Assembly (NCBI RefSeq): GCF_900233005.1
Contig: NZ_LT960612.1
Span: forward strand, 992,001-1,056,000
DNA: 64,000 nt
DNA from: Vibrio tapetis subsp. tapetis
GTDB lineage: Bacteria > Pseudomonadota > Gammaproteobacteria > Enterobacterales > Vibrionaceae
Reading direction: 5' to 3'
Shown: one piece after another, positions 54,833-64,000 of the stretch
Layout: every line of letters begins with the position of its first letter
Numbering within the stretch: position 1 is the first letter of the stretch
Position numbers and translations under genes: made by a program
Notes under the pieces: model-generated
The model's input: only the letters and a program-made list of their open reading frames with translations
Told to the model about the DNA's origin: nothing
Databases searched by the model: none

Positions 54833-55959
54833 TTCACTGAAGTTTTCGCAGACGCCACACGTACTTTTCTTGCTAGCCATAGTTGATGTAGTTTGGCTGG
54901 GATCCACAACGTGCTGGCAAATAGAATGAGTAGCCAGTCATAGTGAGCTTCGCCGCGAGAGAAGTACAAAGTCGGAGCTGCGAAGAAAATCAGCAACGAT
55001 TGCCACGCAAATACTTGTAACGAATGTTTGCCAATAAATGAAAAGAACGGCAAGTTGAGGGCATTCGGGTATCGGTTTATCAGCGCACCAATCAAATAGA
55101 CCCACACAAATAAATGTACAACTCTTAACCAACCCATTTCAGGCTTGTCTGCAAGAGGATAGGTGATGCCTTGATGAAGTCCATATTGCCCCAACACACT
55201 ATGATGAACTAGGGCCATAATGAAGGCGATACTAGCAATAGTCGCAACTAATAGCTTAGATGGATACCAGTTGATCGGTTGGTGGCGATGGAAATAGCCA
55301 ATGGTTACCCCTACAACAAAAATGAATTGCCACGCAAAGAAATCAAAATACCCTAAGCTGGCGGTTAGGTTGGGTGATAGCGATTGATATAAAGGCTCTA
55401 CAAGAGCAATAGTAATGTGTCCACTACTGGCCCAAACTACACCGCTGATAGCGAGAGCTAACCACCATAAATTACGGCGTAACCCTGCAAGAATCAGCGG
55501 TAAAAACAACATTAACAGGACGTATAATGGCAAGATATCCAGATATGCTGGGCGGTTGAGCAACAATAAAGAAAGCCAGGCACTATGGAGCGGCTCGTGA
55601 ACAAAGTTAGCGTTAATGAATAGGGCGCTATCAAGGTAGCTCGGTTCTACTTGCATCATGCACCAGCCGTAAGGTACGAGAATCGCCAAGACGATGATAT
55701 GGTATTTGTAAATGGTGAAGGCGCGCCACCAAGCTTTGCGTCTAGAAGCGTTTTCGGTGAGTTTATTCGAACTGTACACCATCCCTGCGAGTAAGCCGGA
55801 GAGAAGGATGAACCCTTCTGCTGCACCGACTTGCCCGAACGGTTGTAGGGTAAAATACTGTAACTTGGTTTGACCAACACTCATCCAAACTAGATGATTG
55901 ATGGTCATTAAAAATAATAGAATGCCTCTAATTCCGTCTAATGATCCTTGTCTTTTCAT
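54829..55959 (-). CDS. OpgC-like acyltransferase-family membrane protein
   Basis: This 376-residue membrane protein has about ten helices. It starts RQGSLDGIRGILLFLMTINH and GAAEGFILLSGLLAGMVY, the opening motif of the OpgC family that succinylates periplasmic glucans. The substrate here is not proven. No opgGH genes are nearby. Confidence 0.75.
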   Translation of the reverse strand: MKRQGSLDGIRGILLFLMTINHLVWMSVGQTKLQYFTLQPFGQVGAAEGFILLSGLLAGMVYSSNKLTENASRRKAWWRAFTIYKYHIIVLAILVPYGWCMMQVEPSYLDSALFINANFVHEPLHSAWLSLLLLNRPAYLDILPLYVLLMLFLPLILAGLRRNLWWLALAISGVVWASSGHITIALVEPLYQSLSPNLTASLGYFDFFAWQFIFVVGVTIGYFHRHQPINWYPSKLLVATIASIAFIMALVHHSVLGQYGLHQGITYPLADKPEMGWLRVVHLFVWVYLIGALINRYPNALNLPFFSFIGKHSLQVFAWQSLLIFFAAPTLYFSRGEAHYDWLLILFASTLWIPAKLHQLWLARKVRVASAKTSVN

Positions 55960-56045
55960 ATTAACTCCTTATGGTTAACGCAAGGATAATTCAACAGGAA
56001 AATAAAGATCTGACAGAAAGTGCACCTGTATTACTTGTTTTTAGA

Positions 56046-57707
56046 TCAATTTGATTTGATCCACAGCTTATAGAAATCACTATAACCGGTCTTTCCTATC
56101 TGGATACCGCTGACTTCTTTGGCACTTGTAACGCTTTCTTGTCCCCAAAAAAGAGGCAACACCGTGCAGTTTTTTCTGAGGCTCTTAAGTAGTTTTTCAA
56201 GCTGAGATTTTATATCACCGTGACTAAGGGTGTGCTGAACGTTGCTAACATGATGTTCTAATGCTTCCTCATTAAATGCGAACCGCATGGCCGAGCCGGT
56301 TAGCAGCCAGTCATAGAAGCCAAACTCTGTAGGCTGCTCGACGAGGTCCTCGACGAAAAATAGGTCAGCCTGCTCTCTCATAATTTGCGGCCTGCTAGCA
56401 TCGGATAATTCAACGGTACTGATTGTTAGCCCGGTCTCTTCAATAACACCGATTAGCCACTGAGTTAGTTTGTCTAAGTAATCTATCGTCCATTTGGGAT
56501 GGGTTAACACGATATGACCTTCGAGTTGTGGAACAGGGTGATGCTCGCTGTGTCCATCTTCATTACTCACTAAGCACGTTGGCTTGAGGTCACAATGGCC
56601 TTTAAATTCATAGCGTTTATGTTCGATATAGTTAAACAGTGCTTGCCACGTTCCGAGCGGTACAGGATTTTCTTGTCTGTGATTCACCGATAAGTAAGAG
56701 AAGGCTTGAATAAGGTGGCTTTCGGTTTCACTTTCTTGCTTGTTATAACGAATATGTTTGCTTAACTCTTCGCCTTGGTGTGACAAGGTGATTTTTTGTA
56801 GTAATGCACGTTTAGAAAAGTAGTTTTGGTGTTTAGTCAGGACTAATTTATCGTTATCCCAATGCTCTAAGCTAAATGGTCCAGAGCCTATGGCTGCGCA
56901 ACGCTGGTCGTTGTGATCTATTGTCCGCTTTGCATAAATAGAGGCATTTGCGATTGCCAAACAGTATACGAACAAGGGGTTAGGTCGTTCCAAACGAATG
57001 ACAATAGCGCCCTTGCTAGCGTCGAAGCTCACCTCTTCTATTTGATTAAATAGTCCCTTGACGGGGCCATCTTCTTCTTTAATGTTAACTAGGCTATGTA
57101 TCACGTCTTCAACAGTCAAAATGAGACCGTCGTGGCAGCGAATGTCAGGTCTTAGCCATAAATATATGCACGCATCAACAACTTCGTACTCACAGGCCAA
57201 GTGGGTTCTGATTTCTCCACTAGAATCGATTTTGAGCAAGGTGTCGTACAAACTTCGTATTACTTGTAATTCAGAAAATCGGTAAGTTTTTGCAGGGTGC
57301 AGTTGATTTACCCAAGGGTACTGGCTAATGATGAGAGCGTTACGTTCTTCTTGGCTGCGAGTTGCTTGCTCCATCGCTTGGTTGAGAGCACTCGCTGCGA
57401 CGGCTTGGTAAGTTTCCACTAACTTACCTATTTGATCAAAATTTCCTGATTTCAGCTCTTTTTCAATTGTTTTGAATACAGCTTGGTGTAATGAGATCGT
57501 TATCTTGAGTGTGCTTGCTTTTCCTCTGCCGATACCGGGTTTCCAGTAAATCCAACCGAGATTATTGAGCATCTTAAGTATATTGGATGTGTTACGGCGA
57601 GAAGTGGAAAACGCGCATTCTAAATCGTCAAGGCTAGTAGAGTATATATGCGCCTGGTTGTATTTCTTTAGTAATTGATTTAGTCGGCGAAGACATGTTT
57701 CGGTCAT
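56046..57707 (-). CDS. SgrR-like transcriptional regulator with solute-binding domain
   Basis: This 553-residue protein has an N-terminal winged helix (residues about 15-75: DDLECAFSTSRRNTSNILKM), a linker helix, and an SBP_bac_5-like domain without a signal (QLHPAKTYRFSELQVIRSLY and CHDGLILTVEDVIHSLV). This is the SgrR architecture, known in Escherichia coli to sense sugar-phosphate stress. No sgrS-like RNA is recognisable in the next 387 bp. The OpgC-like gene follows 86 bp downstream on the same strand. Confidence 0.8.
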   Translation of the reverse strand: MTETCLRRLNQLLKKYNQAHIYSTSLDDLECAFSTSRRNTSNILKMLNNLGWIYWKPGIGRGKASTLKITISLHQAVFKTIEKELKSGNFDQIGKLVETYQAVAASALNQAMEQATRSQEERNALIISQYPWVNQLHPAKTYRFSELQVIRSLYDTLLKIDSSGEIRTHLACEYEVVDACIYLWLRPDIRCHDGLILTVEDVIHSLVNIKEEDGPVKGLFNQIEEVSFDASKGAIVIRLERPNPLFVYCLAIANASIYAKRTIDHNDQRCAAIGSGPFSLEHWDNDKLVLTKHQNYFSKRALLQKITLSHQGEELSKHIRYNKQESETESHLIQAFSYLSVNHRQENPVPLGTWQALFNYIEHKRYEFKGHCDLKPTCLVSNEDGHSEHHPVPQLEGHIVLTHPKWTIDYLDKLTQWLIGVIEETGLTISTVELSDASRPQIMREQADLFFVEDLVEQPTEFGFYDWLLTGSAMRFAFNEEALEHHVSNVQHTLSHGDIKSQLEKLLKSLRKNCTVLPLFWGQESVTSAKEVSGIQIGKTGYSDFYKLWIKSN

Positions 57708-58094
57708 AATTGAGCTCTGCCATTTTTAGGCTTATTTGGCTTTTAGTTACTCGAGTTAGCAACAAAGCACTTTATATATTAGATGGTGTTTATGTAAAGC
57801 AAGCTTGAAAATAAATAAAAAGGCGAAACATAAAAGTGTTCTACTTTTATTATAACTAAAATATTTCAATCAAACGGAGTAAATGTAGCAATATTTTCAA
57901 ATAATTAGGTTAACAATAAGGTGATAAGGCTGATTAAATCAGGTTAATTTAATTTCGTAATACTAATGATTATTCTTTTTATATACATTTTCATTATGAT
58001 TGTAACTTGTTTAATTGATTCCTGTTTTTCCATTCTGTATATGTTTCAATAAATAGAATGTGGATGAGCGACACCCACACTCTATGCCCGTCAA
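57708..58094. other. AT-rich intergenic region
   Basis: This 387-bp region is very AT-rich. It holds the SgrR promoter side and the 3' flank of the OmpA-family gene. I looked for an sgrS-like RNA and other motifs and saw none. Confidence 0.5.
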
Positions 58095-58714
58095 TTAATC
58101 TTGCTTTGGGATAGTGGTAAAGATCGTCCATTCATCTTTGACGTTCCCTTTATGCCCTACAACGGTTGCTGTGACGCGTCGATTTCCCGCGTGGGTCGCT
58201 TCATCAGATCCTAAGCGACTTAAGACTGTATCGCCATAGCCGACAATCTTTACACGTTGTTCATCGATGCCAAACCCAATTAACGTGTCACGAACACTAT
58301 TAGCCCGACGAATTGACAGTTCTAGATTGTGAGCAGCGCCGCCGACTCTGCTTGCGTAACCTTGTATTTCTACAGACGTTGATGAATAGATCTCCAAAAA
58401 ATTAGCAAGCCCTTTGATTTGTTGCTCAAACCCTCTTTCAATCTTATCTGAATCATTATTGAACAAAATTTTAAGCTGATATGTTTCCTCTGATTCGACG
58501 TAGGCTTCACACCCATCGTTGTCGACTTCTGCACCCGTTGGCGTTTGCAAGCATAAGTCGGAGCATTGATTACCCCATCGTTGTCATCATCATTTAAATC
58601 GGCAATTTGTACGGCACTTGGTGTTGGAATATAGTCAATCTCATTTGCGATGGCGCTTGTGGCAAGGCAAATACTGATCAGGGAAGTCGTGTGTAGGGCT
58701 AATTTGTTATACAT
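58095..58714 (-). pseudogene. OmpA-family protein, frame broken by a one-base loss
   Basis: The gene starts at ATG 58714 with a signal peptide (MYNKLALHTTSLISICLATS). A calcium-binding type 3 thrombospondin-like stretch follows (DLNDDDNDGVINA). After that the frame drifts. The other frame continues DLCLQTPTGAEVDNDGC, exactly what should follow, and then a full OmpA C-terminal domain (IEIQGYASRVGG-like, LSIRRANSVRDTLI, GNRRVTATV). One base is missing between 58562 and 58563. The upstream TolC-type gene ends three bases earlier, so the two form one operon. Restored, it is a lipoprotein-free peptidoglycan-binding protein of about 206 residues. Confidence 0.82.
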
Positions 58715-58716
58715 GA

Positions 58717-60030
58717 TTAATATTCTTCCTTTTGATTCCATTGTTTAGGAATGTCGACTCTTAGTGCGCTCAATAACATGCCTGTAGACGTTAGAATTCG
58801 GTACTTTGCGTATTGTTCTGCGTAGTGTGCTTCGACGTAGCCTTTTCGTGATTCGAACAGCTCGTTTTCCGTATTGAGTAAATCGAGTAGTGTTCGTTTA
58901 CCTATTCGATATTGTTTCTCGTAAGCGATGACTGTGTCTGATGCCGCATCAACATGCTGCGACAAGAATATTTTTTGCTGAGAGGTCAAATCTAATGCAC
59001 TCCATGCCAACTGCAGCCCTTCATCTACATTGCGAAAAGCACTCGCCCTTAGATCTTTCGCTTTGTTGATTTGGTAAGCATTTTTATCAATGTTGGCAGA
59101 ATCACTGCCACCGTTGTATAGATTGTACCGAAGACGCAACATTGCAGAGAGTTCATCGCTGCTACCTTCAATACCTCCGGCATCATCCCTCCAGGTTTGT
59201 GCTGCTTCAAATGAAATAGCTGGAAAGTTATTGCCCTTGGATTGTTGGTACTGAAAGTTTGCAGACTCTACATCGGCCTGAGCTATCTTGATTACTGGGT
59301 GATTCTCATGTGCGAGCGCTATGGCTTGCTCTAAGTCTGTTGGAACAAAGTTCTGATCAACCTTAGGAAATACTAATGATTGAGGATGCTGCCCAACCAA
59401 ACGTATGTACATTGTTTGTGCATCGCGCAGATTATTCTTTGCCGCTAAAACATTACTGTTTGCTTTCGCTAAACGAGCTTTTACTTGTGTTAAGTCCGCT
59501 GTTGAACCGATACCTGAATCTGTTCGTCTTTTTATATCTTTATAGATTTTTCTATGAGTGCTTAGATTGCTTTCAGACAGTGCTAATACTTCAGTTGACT
59601 TCAAGATTTCCAAATATACTTGAGTAACTTCTAATGAAGTGTTTTGTGCTGTGGTTAATAGTTGATAGCGTACTGATTCGGCATCCGCAGTGGTTCGATT
59701 AATATCATTTAATGTTTTTGAACCATCCCAAATGAGTTGAGATAAAGTCAGTGACGCATCTTTTCTTGTTAAATCAGTAGATTTTCTCGATGTTGAATCC
59801 GCTGGGTTAATGTGCTCATATCCAACGCCAGCATCAAGGTTGATGTCGGGTTTATACGCTCCGGACGAGATATCTATCGTATGTTTAGAGCTCATGTATT
59901 CATTGAAGGCACTCTTGATCTGAGGGTTGGTTGCCAACGTTATAGATACGGCTTGCTCTAAGGTTTGCGCATTGTTTGATAGGGAAATCAATAGCCCACA
60001 AAGCAATACACTAAGAGAAGAAAACTTCAC
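58717..60030 (-). CDS. TolC-family outer-membrane channel of a type I secretion system
   Basis: This 437-residue protein has a signal peptide ending SNNAQ and tandem alpha-helical hairpin repeats (residues about 20-230 and 235-420) typical of TolC/LapE. Motifs include YLEILKSTEVLALSESNL and the tandem counterpart, and GKRTLLDLLNTENELFESRKGY. It diverges from the giant adhesin gene and is followed by the OmpA-family gene, the usual order near LapA/BapA-type adhesins. The matching ABC and membrane-fusion genes are not in the window. Confidence 0.85.
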   Translation of the reverse strand: MKFSSLSVLLCGLLISLSNNAQTLEQAVSITLATNPQIKSAFNEYMSSKHTIDISSGAYKPDINLDAGVGYEHINPADSTSRKSTDLTRKDASLTLSQLIWDGSKTLNDINRTTADAESVRYQLLTTAQNTSLEVTQVYLEILKSTEVLALSESNLSTHRKIYKDIKRRTDSGIGSTADLTQVKARLAKANSNVLAAKNNLRDAQTMYIRLVGQHPQSLVFPKVDQNFVPTDLEQAIALAHENHPVIKIAQADVESANFQYQQSKGNNFPAISFEAAQTWRDDAGGIEGSSDELSAMLRLRYNLYNGGSDSANIDKNAYQINKAKDLRASAFRNVDEGLQLAWSALDLTSQQKIFLSQHVDAASDTVIAYEKQYRIGKRTLLDLLNTENELFESRKGYVEAHYAEQYAKYRILTSTGMLLSALRVDIPKQWNQKEEY

Positions 60031-60385
60031 TGGATGTCTCCAAATATAAAATAATAAATTTATTATTAAGCTCTAATTTCTAGGGGGTTAAATCACCTAA
60101 GGTTAATTCTTTTTGGGAATTAAGTTTTAATTACTTGCTGCGAGGTAAGTAATTATTTAAGTACGAGCCTAATTAGATTCGGTGTTGCCTTATTAAAATA
60201 TGTTTTTATGAGGAAGATTTAAACGAATTTAAAACATGAAATTTATTTAACCCAAAAGTGCATGTTTTAAGTGGTGGACTTAATGATAAATTACGCGTTA
60301 TTCAAATAATGATTATTTAATAGACGCTAAATATTTATATTTAGCGATTTTTAGTTTTATTTTGGTTCTACCGGGGTACAAGATT
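60031..60385. promoter_or_regulatory. Divergent promoter region of the TolC-type and adhesin genes
   Basis: This 355-bp AT-rich region separates the two divergent genes. The adhesin ribosome site is weak (CGGGGTA about nine bases before TTG 60386). No operator could be assigned. Confidence 0.5.
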
Positions 60386-63300
60386 TTGATCAAAAAAACA
60401 GAATTAGCTTTAAAAACAGTTGTTGTTATCGGGTTGGACGGAAACATTAAAGTTTTGGAGCAAGGAGAGATTCTGTATCCTGGGGAAGTCATTGTTGAGA
60501 CTCTCGCTGATCAAACCTTTGTCGGAGCCGAAGTTGTTCAAGATGAAGGTAGTACGAATATATCGTCCGACATTGCCGCTATTATAGATGCATTACAATC
60601 GGGAGAGGATCCAACCCAACTGGGGGAAGAGTTTGCGTCCGCTGCAGGTGCAGAGAGTGGATCGAGCTTAACGACTTCAGGCACGATAGAGCGAACTGGA
60701 GCAGAAGTACTAGCAAGTACATTTTTTGAAACATCCGGTTTTCCTGTAGCACAGCAAAGCGCTTTGTTTGATTTGTTTCGTGGGGAAATAACAAACACTG
60801 AAATCGGTGCAACTCCCGCTATTGTAAAACCAAGTATTAATGGCGGTGATCAAGGCAAAGTCGTAGAAGACGAAATTTTGTTAACGGGCGGGAAACTAGA
60901 CGTAATTGATCGTAACCCAAATGAAGCGGTATTTAATACTCAAACTGATGTCGCTGATGGTAACTACGGTTCCTTTAGCATTGATAGGAACGGTAATTGG
61001 ACATATCAGCTAAATAATGATCACGTTGATATTCAATCATTGAATTCCGATAGTGACCCGATTGTTCGTACCATTACCGTATCCTCTGTCGATGGCACGA
61101 CCCACGACGTGACGGTCACCATCACAGGCACCGACGATAAAGCCGAACTTACACCGAGCTCGCCAAATGACGATGCAGGCGCAGTGCAAGAAGACGTGAC
61201 GTTAACGACATCAGGCAACCTGAACGTGGTTGATCCAGACGCAGGTGAAGCCGTCTTCATCACTCAAACTAACGTGACCGATGGCAACTACGGCTCGTTC
61301 AGCATCAATGAAACAGGCGAGTGGACATACACACTCAACAACACTCATGCAGACGTACAAGCGCTAGACGCCGACAGCAAGCCAATTGTTCGCACGATCA
61401 CAGTATCCTCTGCCGATGGCACGACCCACGACGTGACCGTGACCATCACAGGCACCGACGACAAAGCGGTGATCACACCAAACAGCCCGGCGGATGATGC
61501 CGGTGCGGTGCAAGAAGACGTGACGTTAACGACATCAGGTAACCTGAACGTGGTCGACCCAGACGCAGGCGAAGCGGTGTTCGTTGAGCAAACCAACGTG
61601 GCCGATGGCAATTACGGCTCGTTCAGCATTGACGAAACAGGCGAGTGGACATACACACTCAATAACACTCATGCAGACGTACAAGCGCTAGACGCCGACA
61701 GTAAGCCAATTGTTCGAACTATCACCGTATCTTCGGCCGATGGCACGACCCATGATGTGACGGTCACTATCACAGGTACCGATGACAAAGCGGTGATCAC
61801 ACCAAACACCCCGACGGATGATGCTGGCGCAGTGCGAGAAGACGTGACGTTGACCACTTCTGGCAACCTGAACGTGGTTGACCCAGACGCAGGCGAAGCC
61901 GTGTTCGTTGAGCAAACCAATGTGGCCGATGGCAACTACGGCTCGTTCAGCATCGATGAAACTGGCGAGTGGACATACACGCTTAACAACACTCATGCAG
62001 ACGTACAAGCGCTAGACACCGACAGCAAGCCAATCGTTCGTACTATTACCGTATCTTCGGCTGATGGCACCACTCACGACGTGACGGTCACCATCACAGG
62101 TACCGACGACAAAGCGGTGATCACACCAAACAGCTCAACGGATGATGCTGGTGCAGTACAAGAAGACGTGACGCTGACCACTTCTGGCAACCTGAACGTG
62201 GTTGACCCAGATGCAGGCGAAGCCGTCTTCATTACTCAAACCAACGTCGCTGATGGCAACTACGGCTCATTCAGCATCGATGAAACTGGCGAGTGGACAT
62301 ACACGCTCAACAACGACCATGCGGATGTTCAAGCGCTCGACGTCGACAGCAAGCCAATCGTTCGTACTATTACCGTATCTTCGGCTGATGGCACCACTCA
62401 CGACGTGACGGTCACCATCACAGGTACTGACGATAAAGCGGTGATCACACCAAACAGCCCGACGGATGATGCCGGTGCAGTGCAAGAAGACGTGACGCTG
62501 ACCACTTCTGGCAACTTGAACGTGGTTGACCCAGACGCAGGCGAAGCCGTGTTCATCACTCAAACCAATGTGGTCGATGGTAACTACGGGACGTTCAGCA
62601 TCGATGAAACAGGCGAGTGGACATACACACTCAACAACACTCATGCAGACGTACAAGCGCTAGACGCCGACAGCAAGCCAATTGTTCGTATTATCACCGT
62701 ATCTTCTGCTGATGGCACCACTCACGACGTGACGGTCACCATCACAGGCACCGACGACAAAGCGGTGATCACACCAAACAGCCCGGCGGATGATGCTGGC
62801 GCAGTGCAAGAAGACGTGACGCTAACGACATCAGGCAACCTGAACGTGGTTGACCCAGATGCAGGCGAAGCCGTGTTCATCACTCAAACCAATGTGGCCG
62901 ATGGCAACTACGGTTCGTTCAGCATCGATGAAACAGGCGAGTGGACATACACGCTAAACAACGCTCATGCAGACGTTCAAGCTTTGGATGCCGACAGCAA
63001 GCCAATCGTTCGTACTATTACTGTTTTGTCAGCCGACGGCACGACGCACGAAGTGAAAGTAACCATCACAGGCACCGACGACAAAGCGGTGATCACACCA
63101 AACACCCCGACGGATGATGCCGGTGCAGTGCAAGAAGACGTGACGCTGACCACTTCTGGCAACTTGAACGTGGTTGACCCAGACGCAGGCGAAGCCGTCT
63201 TCATCACTCAAACCAACGTCGCTGATGGCAACTACGGCTCGTTCAGCATCGATGAAACTGGCGAGTGGACATACACGCTTAACAACACTCATGCAGACGT

Positions 63301-64000
63301 ACAAGCGCTAGACGCCGACAGCAAGCCAATCGTTCGAACGATCACCGTATCTTCGGCCGATGGCACGACCCATGACGTGACGGTAACTATCACGGGTACT
63401 GACGATAAAGCGGTGATCACACCAAACAGCTCAACGGATGATGCTGGTGCAGTACAAGAAGACGTGACGCTGACCACTTCTGGCAATCTGAACGTAGTTG
63501 ACCCAGATGCAGGCGAAGCCGTGTTCGTTGAGCAAACCAATGTCTCCGATGGCAACTACGGCTCGTTCAGCATCGATGAAACAGGCGAGTGGACATACAA
63601 ACTCAACAATACTCATGCAGACGTACAAGCGCTAGACGCCGACAGCAAGCCAATCGTTCGAACGATCACCGTATCTTCGGCCGATGGCACTACGCACGAC
63701 GTGACGGTAACTATCACGGGGACTGACGATAAAGCGGTGATCACACCAAACAGCTCAACTGATGATGCTGGTGCAGTACAAGAAGACGTGACGCTGACCA
63801 CTTCTGGCAACCTGAACGTGGTTGATCCAGACGCAGGCGAAGCCGTGTTCATCACTCAAACCAACGTCGCCGATGGCAACTACGGTTCGTTCAGCATCGA
63901 TGACACAGGCGAGTGGACATACACGCTAAACAATACTCATGCAGACGTTCAAGCTTTGGATGCAGACAGCAAGCCAATTGTTCGTACTATTACTGTTTCG
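60386..64000 (+). CDS. Giant LapA/BapA-like repeat adhesin, N-terminal part (runs off right edge)
   Basis: The forward frame is open from TTG 60386 to the window end without a stop: 1205 residues, with the end outside. An in-frame TTG at 60362 is possible. The first 110 residues (KTVVVIGLDGNIKVLEQGEI) are a LapA-like retention module. EEFASAAGAESGSS contains A86-A87-G88, a match to the di-alanine site cut by the LapG protease. From 60818 on, ten VCBS-like repeats of 108 residues follow (ending TITVSSADGTTHDVTVTITGTDDK in a typical unit). Such adhesins are exported by type I secretion, held in the outer membrane and released when c-di-GMP falls. The lapG/lapD genes are not seen here. Confidence 0.82.
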   Translation, partial: MIKKTELALKTVVVIGLDGNIKVLEQGEILYPGEVIVETLADQTFVGAEVVQDEGSTNISSDIAAIIDALQSGEDPTQLGEEFASAAGAESGSSLTTSGTIERTGAEVLASTFFETSGFPVAQQSALFDLFRGEITNTEIGATPAIVKPSINGGDQGKVVEDEILLTGGKLDVIDRNPNEAVFNTQTDVADGNYGSFSIDRNGNWTYQLNNDHVDIQSLNSDSDPIVRTITVSSVDGTTHDVTVTITGTDDKAELTPSSPNDDAGAVQEDVTLTTSGNLNVVDPDAGEAVFITQTNVTDGNYGSFSINETGEWTYTLNNTHADVQALDADSKPIVRTITVSSADGTTHDVTVTITGTDDKAVITPNSPADDAGAVQEDVTLTTSGNLNVVDPDAGEAVFVEQTNVADGNYGSFSIDETGEWTYTLNNTHADVQALDADSKPIVRTITVSSADGTTHDVTVTITGTDDKAVITPNTPTDDAGAVREDVTLTTSGNLNVVDPDAGEAVFVEQTNVADGNYGSFSIDETGEWTYTLNNTHADVQALDTDSKPIVRTITVSSADGTTHDVTVTITGTDDKAVITPNSSTDDAGAVQEDVTLTTSGNLNVVDPDAGEAVFITQTNVADGNYGSFSIDETGEWTYTLNNDHADVQALDVDSKPIVRTITVSSADGTTHDVTVTITGTDDKAVITPNSPTDDAGAVQEDVTLTTSGNLNVVDPDAGEAVFITQTNVVDGNYGTFSIDETGEWTYTLNNTHADVQALDADSKPIVRIITVSSADGTTHDVTVTITGTDDKAVITPNSPADDAGAVQEDVTLTTSGNLNVVDPDAGEAVFITQTNVADGNYGSFSIDETGEWTYTLNNAHADVQALDADSKPIVRTITVLSADGTTHEVKVTITGTDDKAVITPNTPTDDAGAVQEDVTLTTSGNLNVVDPDAGEAVFITQTNVADGNYGSFSIDETGEWTYTLNNTHADVQALDADSKPIVRTITVSSADGTTHDVTVTITGTDDKAVITPNSSTDDAGAVQEDVTLTTSGNLNVVDPDAGEAVFVEQTNVSDGNYGSFSIDETGEWTYKLNNTHADVQALDADSKPIVRTITVSSADGTTHDVTVTITGTDDKAVITPNSSTDDAGAVQEDVTLTTSGNLNVVDPDAGEAVFITQTNVADGNYGSFSIDDTGEWTYTLNNTHADVQALDADSKPIVRTITVS
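60818..64000 (+). repeat. Ten 324-bp VCBS-like coding repeats
   Basis: Repeat units start at 60818, 61142, 61466, 61790, 62114, 62438, 62762, 63086, 63410 and 63734, each exactly 324 bp (108 codons). The last is cut at 64000. The first unit is diverged, while units 2 to 10 are near-identical in DNA. Reverse-strand open frames in this stretch are shadows of the repeats. Confidence 0.92.

Noticed and set aside
57708..58094. Possible sgrS-like small RNA next to the SgrR-like gene
   Set aside because: No conserved sgrS core or suitable hairpin with T run was seen in this AT-rich region.
60538..63855. Many 65-130-codon reverse frames in the right-hand region
   Set aside because: They recur with the 324-bp period and are shadows of the adhesin repeats on the other strand.
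60818..64000. Regular repeats considered as a CRISPR array
   Set aside because: The repeats are 324 bp, coding in one continuous frame and have no spacers.

Overview
The window reads as a chromosomal segment of a marine gammaproteobacterium, almost certainly a Vibrio. The evidence is an aerobactin-uptake cluster with the vatCDB-iutR-iutA layout known from Vibrio vulnificus, two chitinases (GH18 and GH19) with CBM5/12 modules, a beta-1,3-glucan (laminarin) locus, vibrio-type galTK, and moderate GC with AT-rich intergenic DNA. The species cannot be fixed from sequence alone. No rRNA, tRNA or CRISPR was seen.

Layout. 1-8071: iron. A cut-off MFS transporter diverges from vatC-vatD-vatB (inner-membrane ferric-aerobactin importer), iutR (GntR-type regulator) and iutA (outer-membrane receptor), with Fur-like boxes before vatC and iutA. 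8141-16848: small accessory genes: an EamA transporter, a TetR regulator with an SRPBCC protein, a nucleotidyltransferase, a frameshifted HAD phosphatase, a YbjQ protein, and an aldehyde dehydrogenase diverging from its likely sigma-54 activator.

16853-42031: a putative beta-1,3-glucan regulon, interrupted at 29152-34418 by unrelated genes. It holds a signal-less solute-binding-like protein, an Opp/Dpp-type ABC importer (binding protein, two permeases, two ATPases), a very large phosphorylase-like enzyme, a GH16 lipoprotein, a LacI-family repressor, a LamB-type porin and a cytoplasmic GH3. Five near-identical palindromes (core GAAAGCGCTTTC) mark its promoters and define the regulon. The proposed flow is: GH16 cuts the polymer outside, the porin and ABC system import oligosaccharides, and the phosphorylase and GH3 finish them in the cytoplasm. 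An IS200/IS605 element has inserted near the 3' end of the GH3 gene; the missing 21 C-terminal codons can be read in frame on its far side.

42104-47856: a GNAT acetyltransferase, a GH18 chitinase whose C-terminal chitin-binding modules are lost through a nonsense codon and a frameshift, a degenerate ureohydrolase-like protein and an intact GH19 chitinase. 48377-50673: galT-galK behind two GalR-type operators. 50920-57707: a DUF465 protein, a DUF1007/NicO metal-transport pair, a ribbon-helix-helix protein, an AraC regulator, an OpgC-like acyltransferase and an SgrR-like regulator. 58095-64000: the start of a biofilm-adhesin locus. A TolC-type exporter and an OmpA-family protein (frameshifted) diverge from a giant LapA/BapA-like adhesin that runs off the right edge with ten 324-bp repeats.

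Four genes (HAD phosphatase, TnpB, GH18, OmpA) carry single-base indels. They could be real decay or residual sequencing errors; read-level checking is needed before the genes are called dead.
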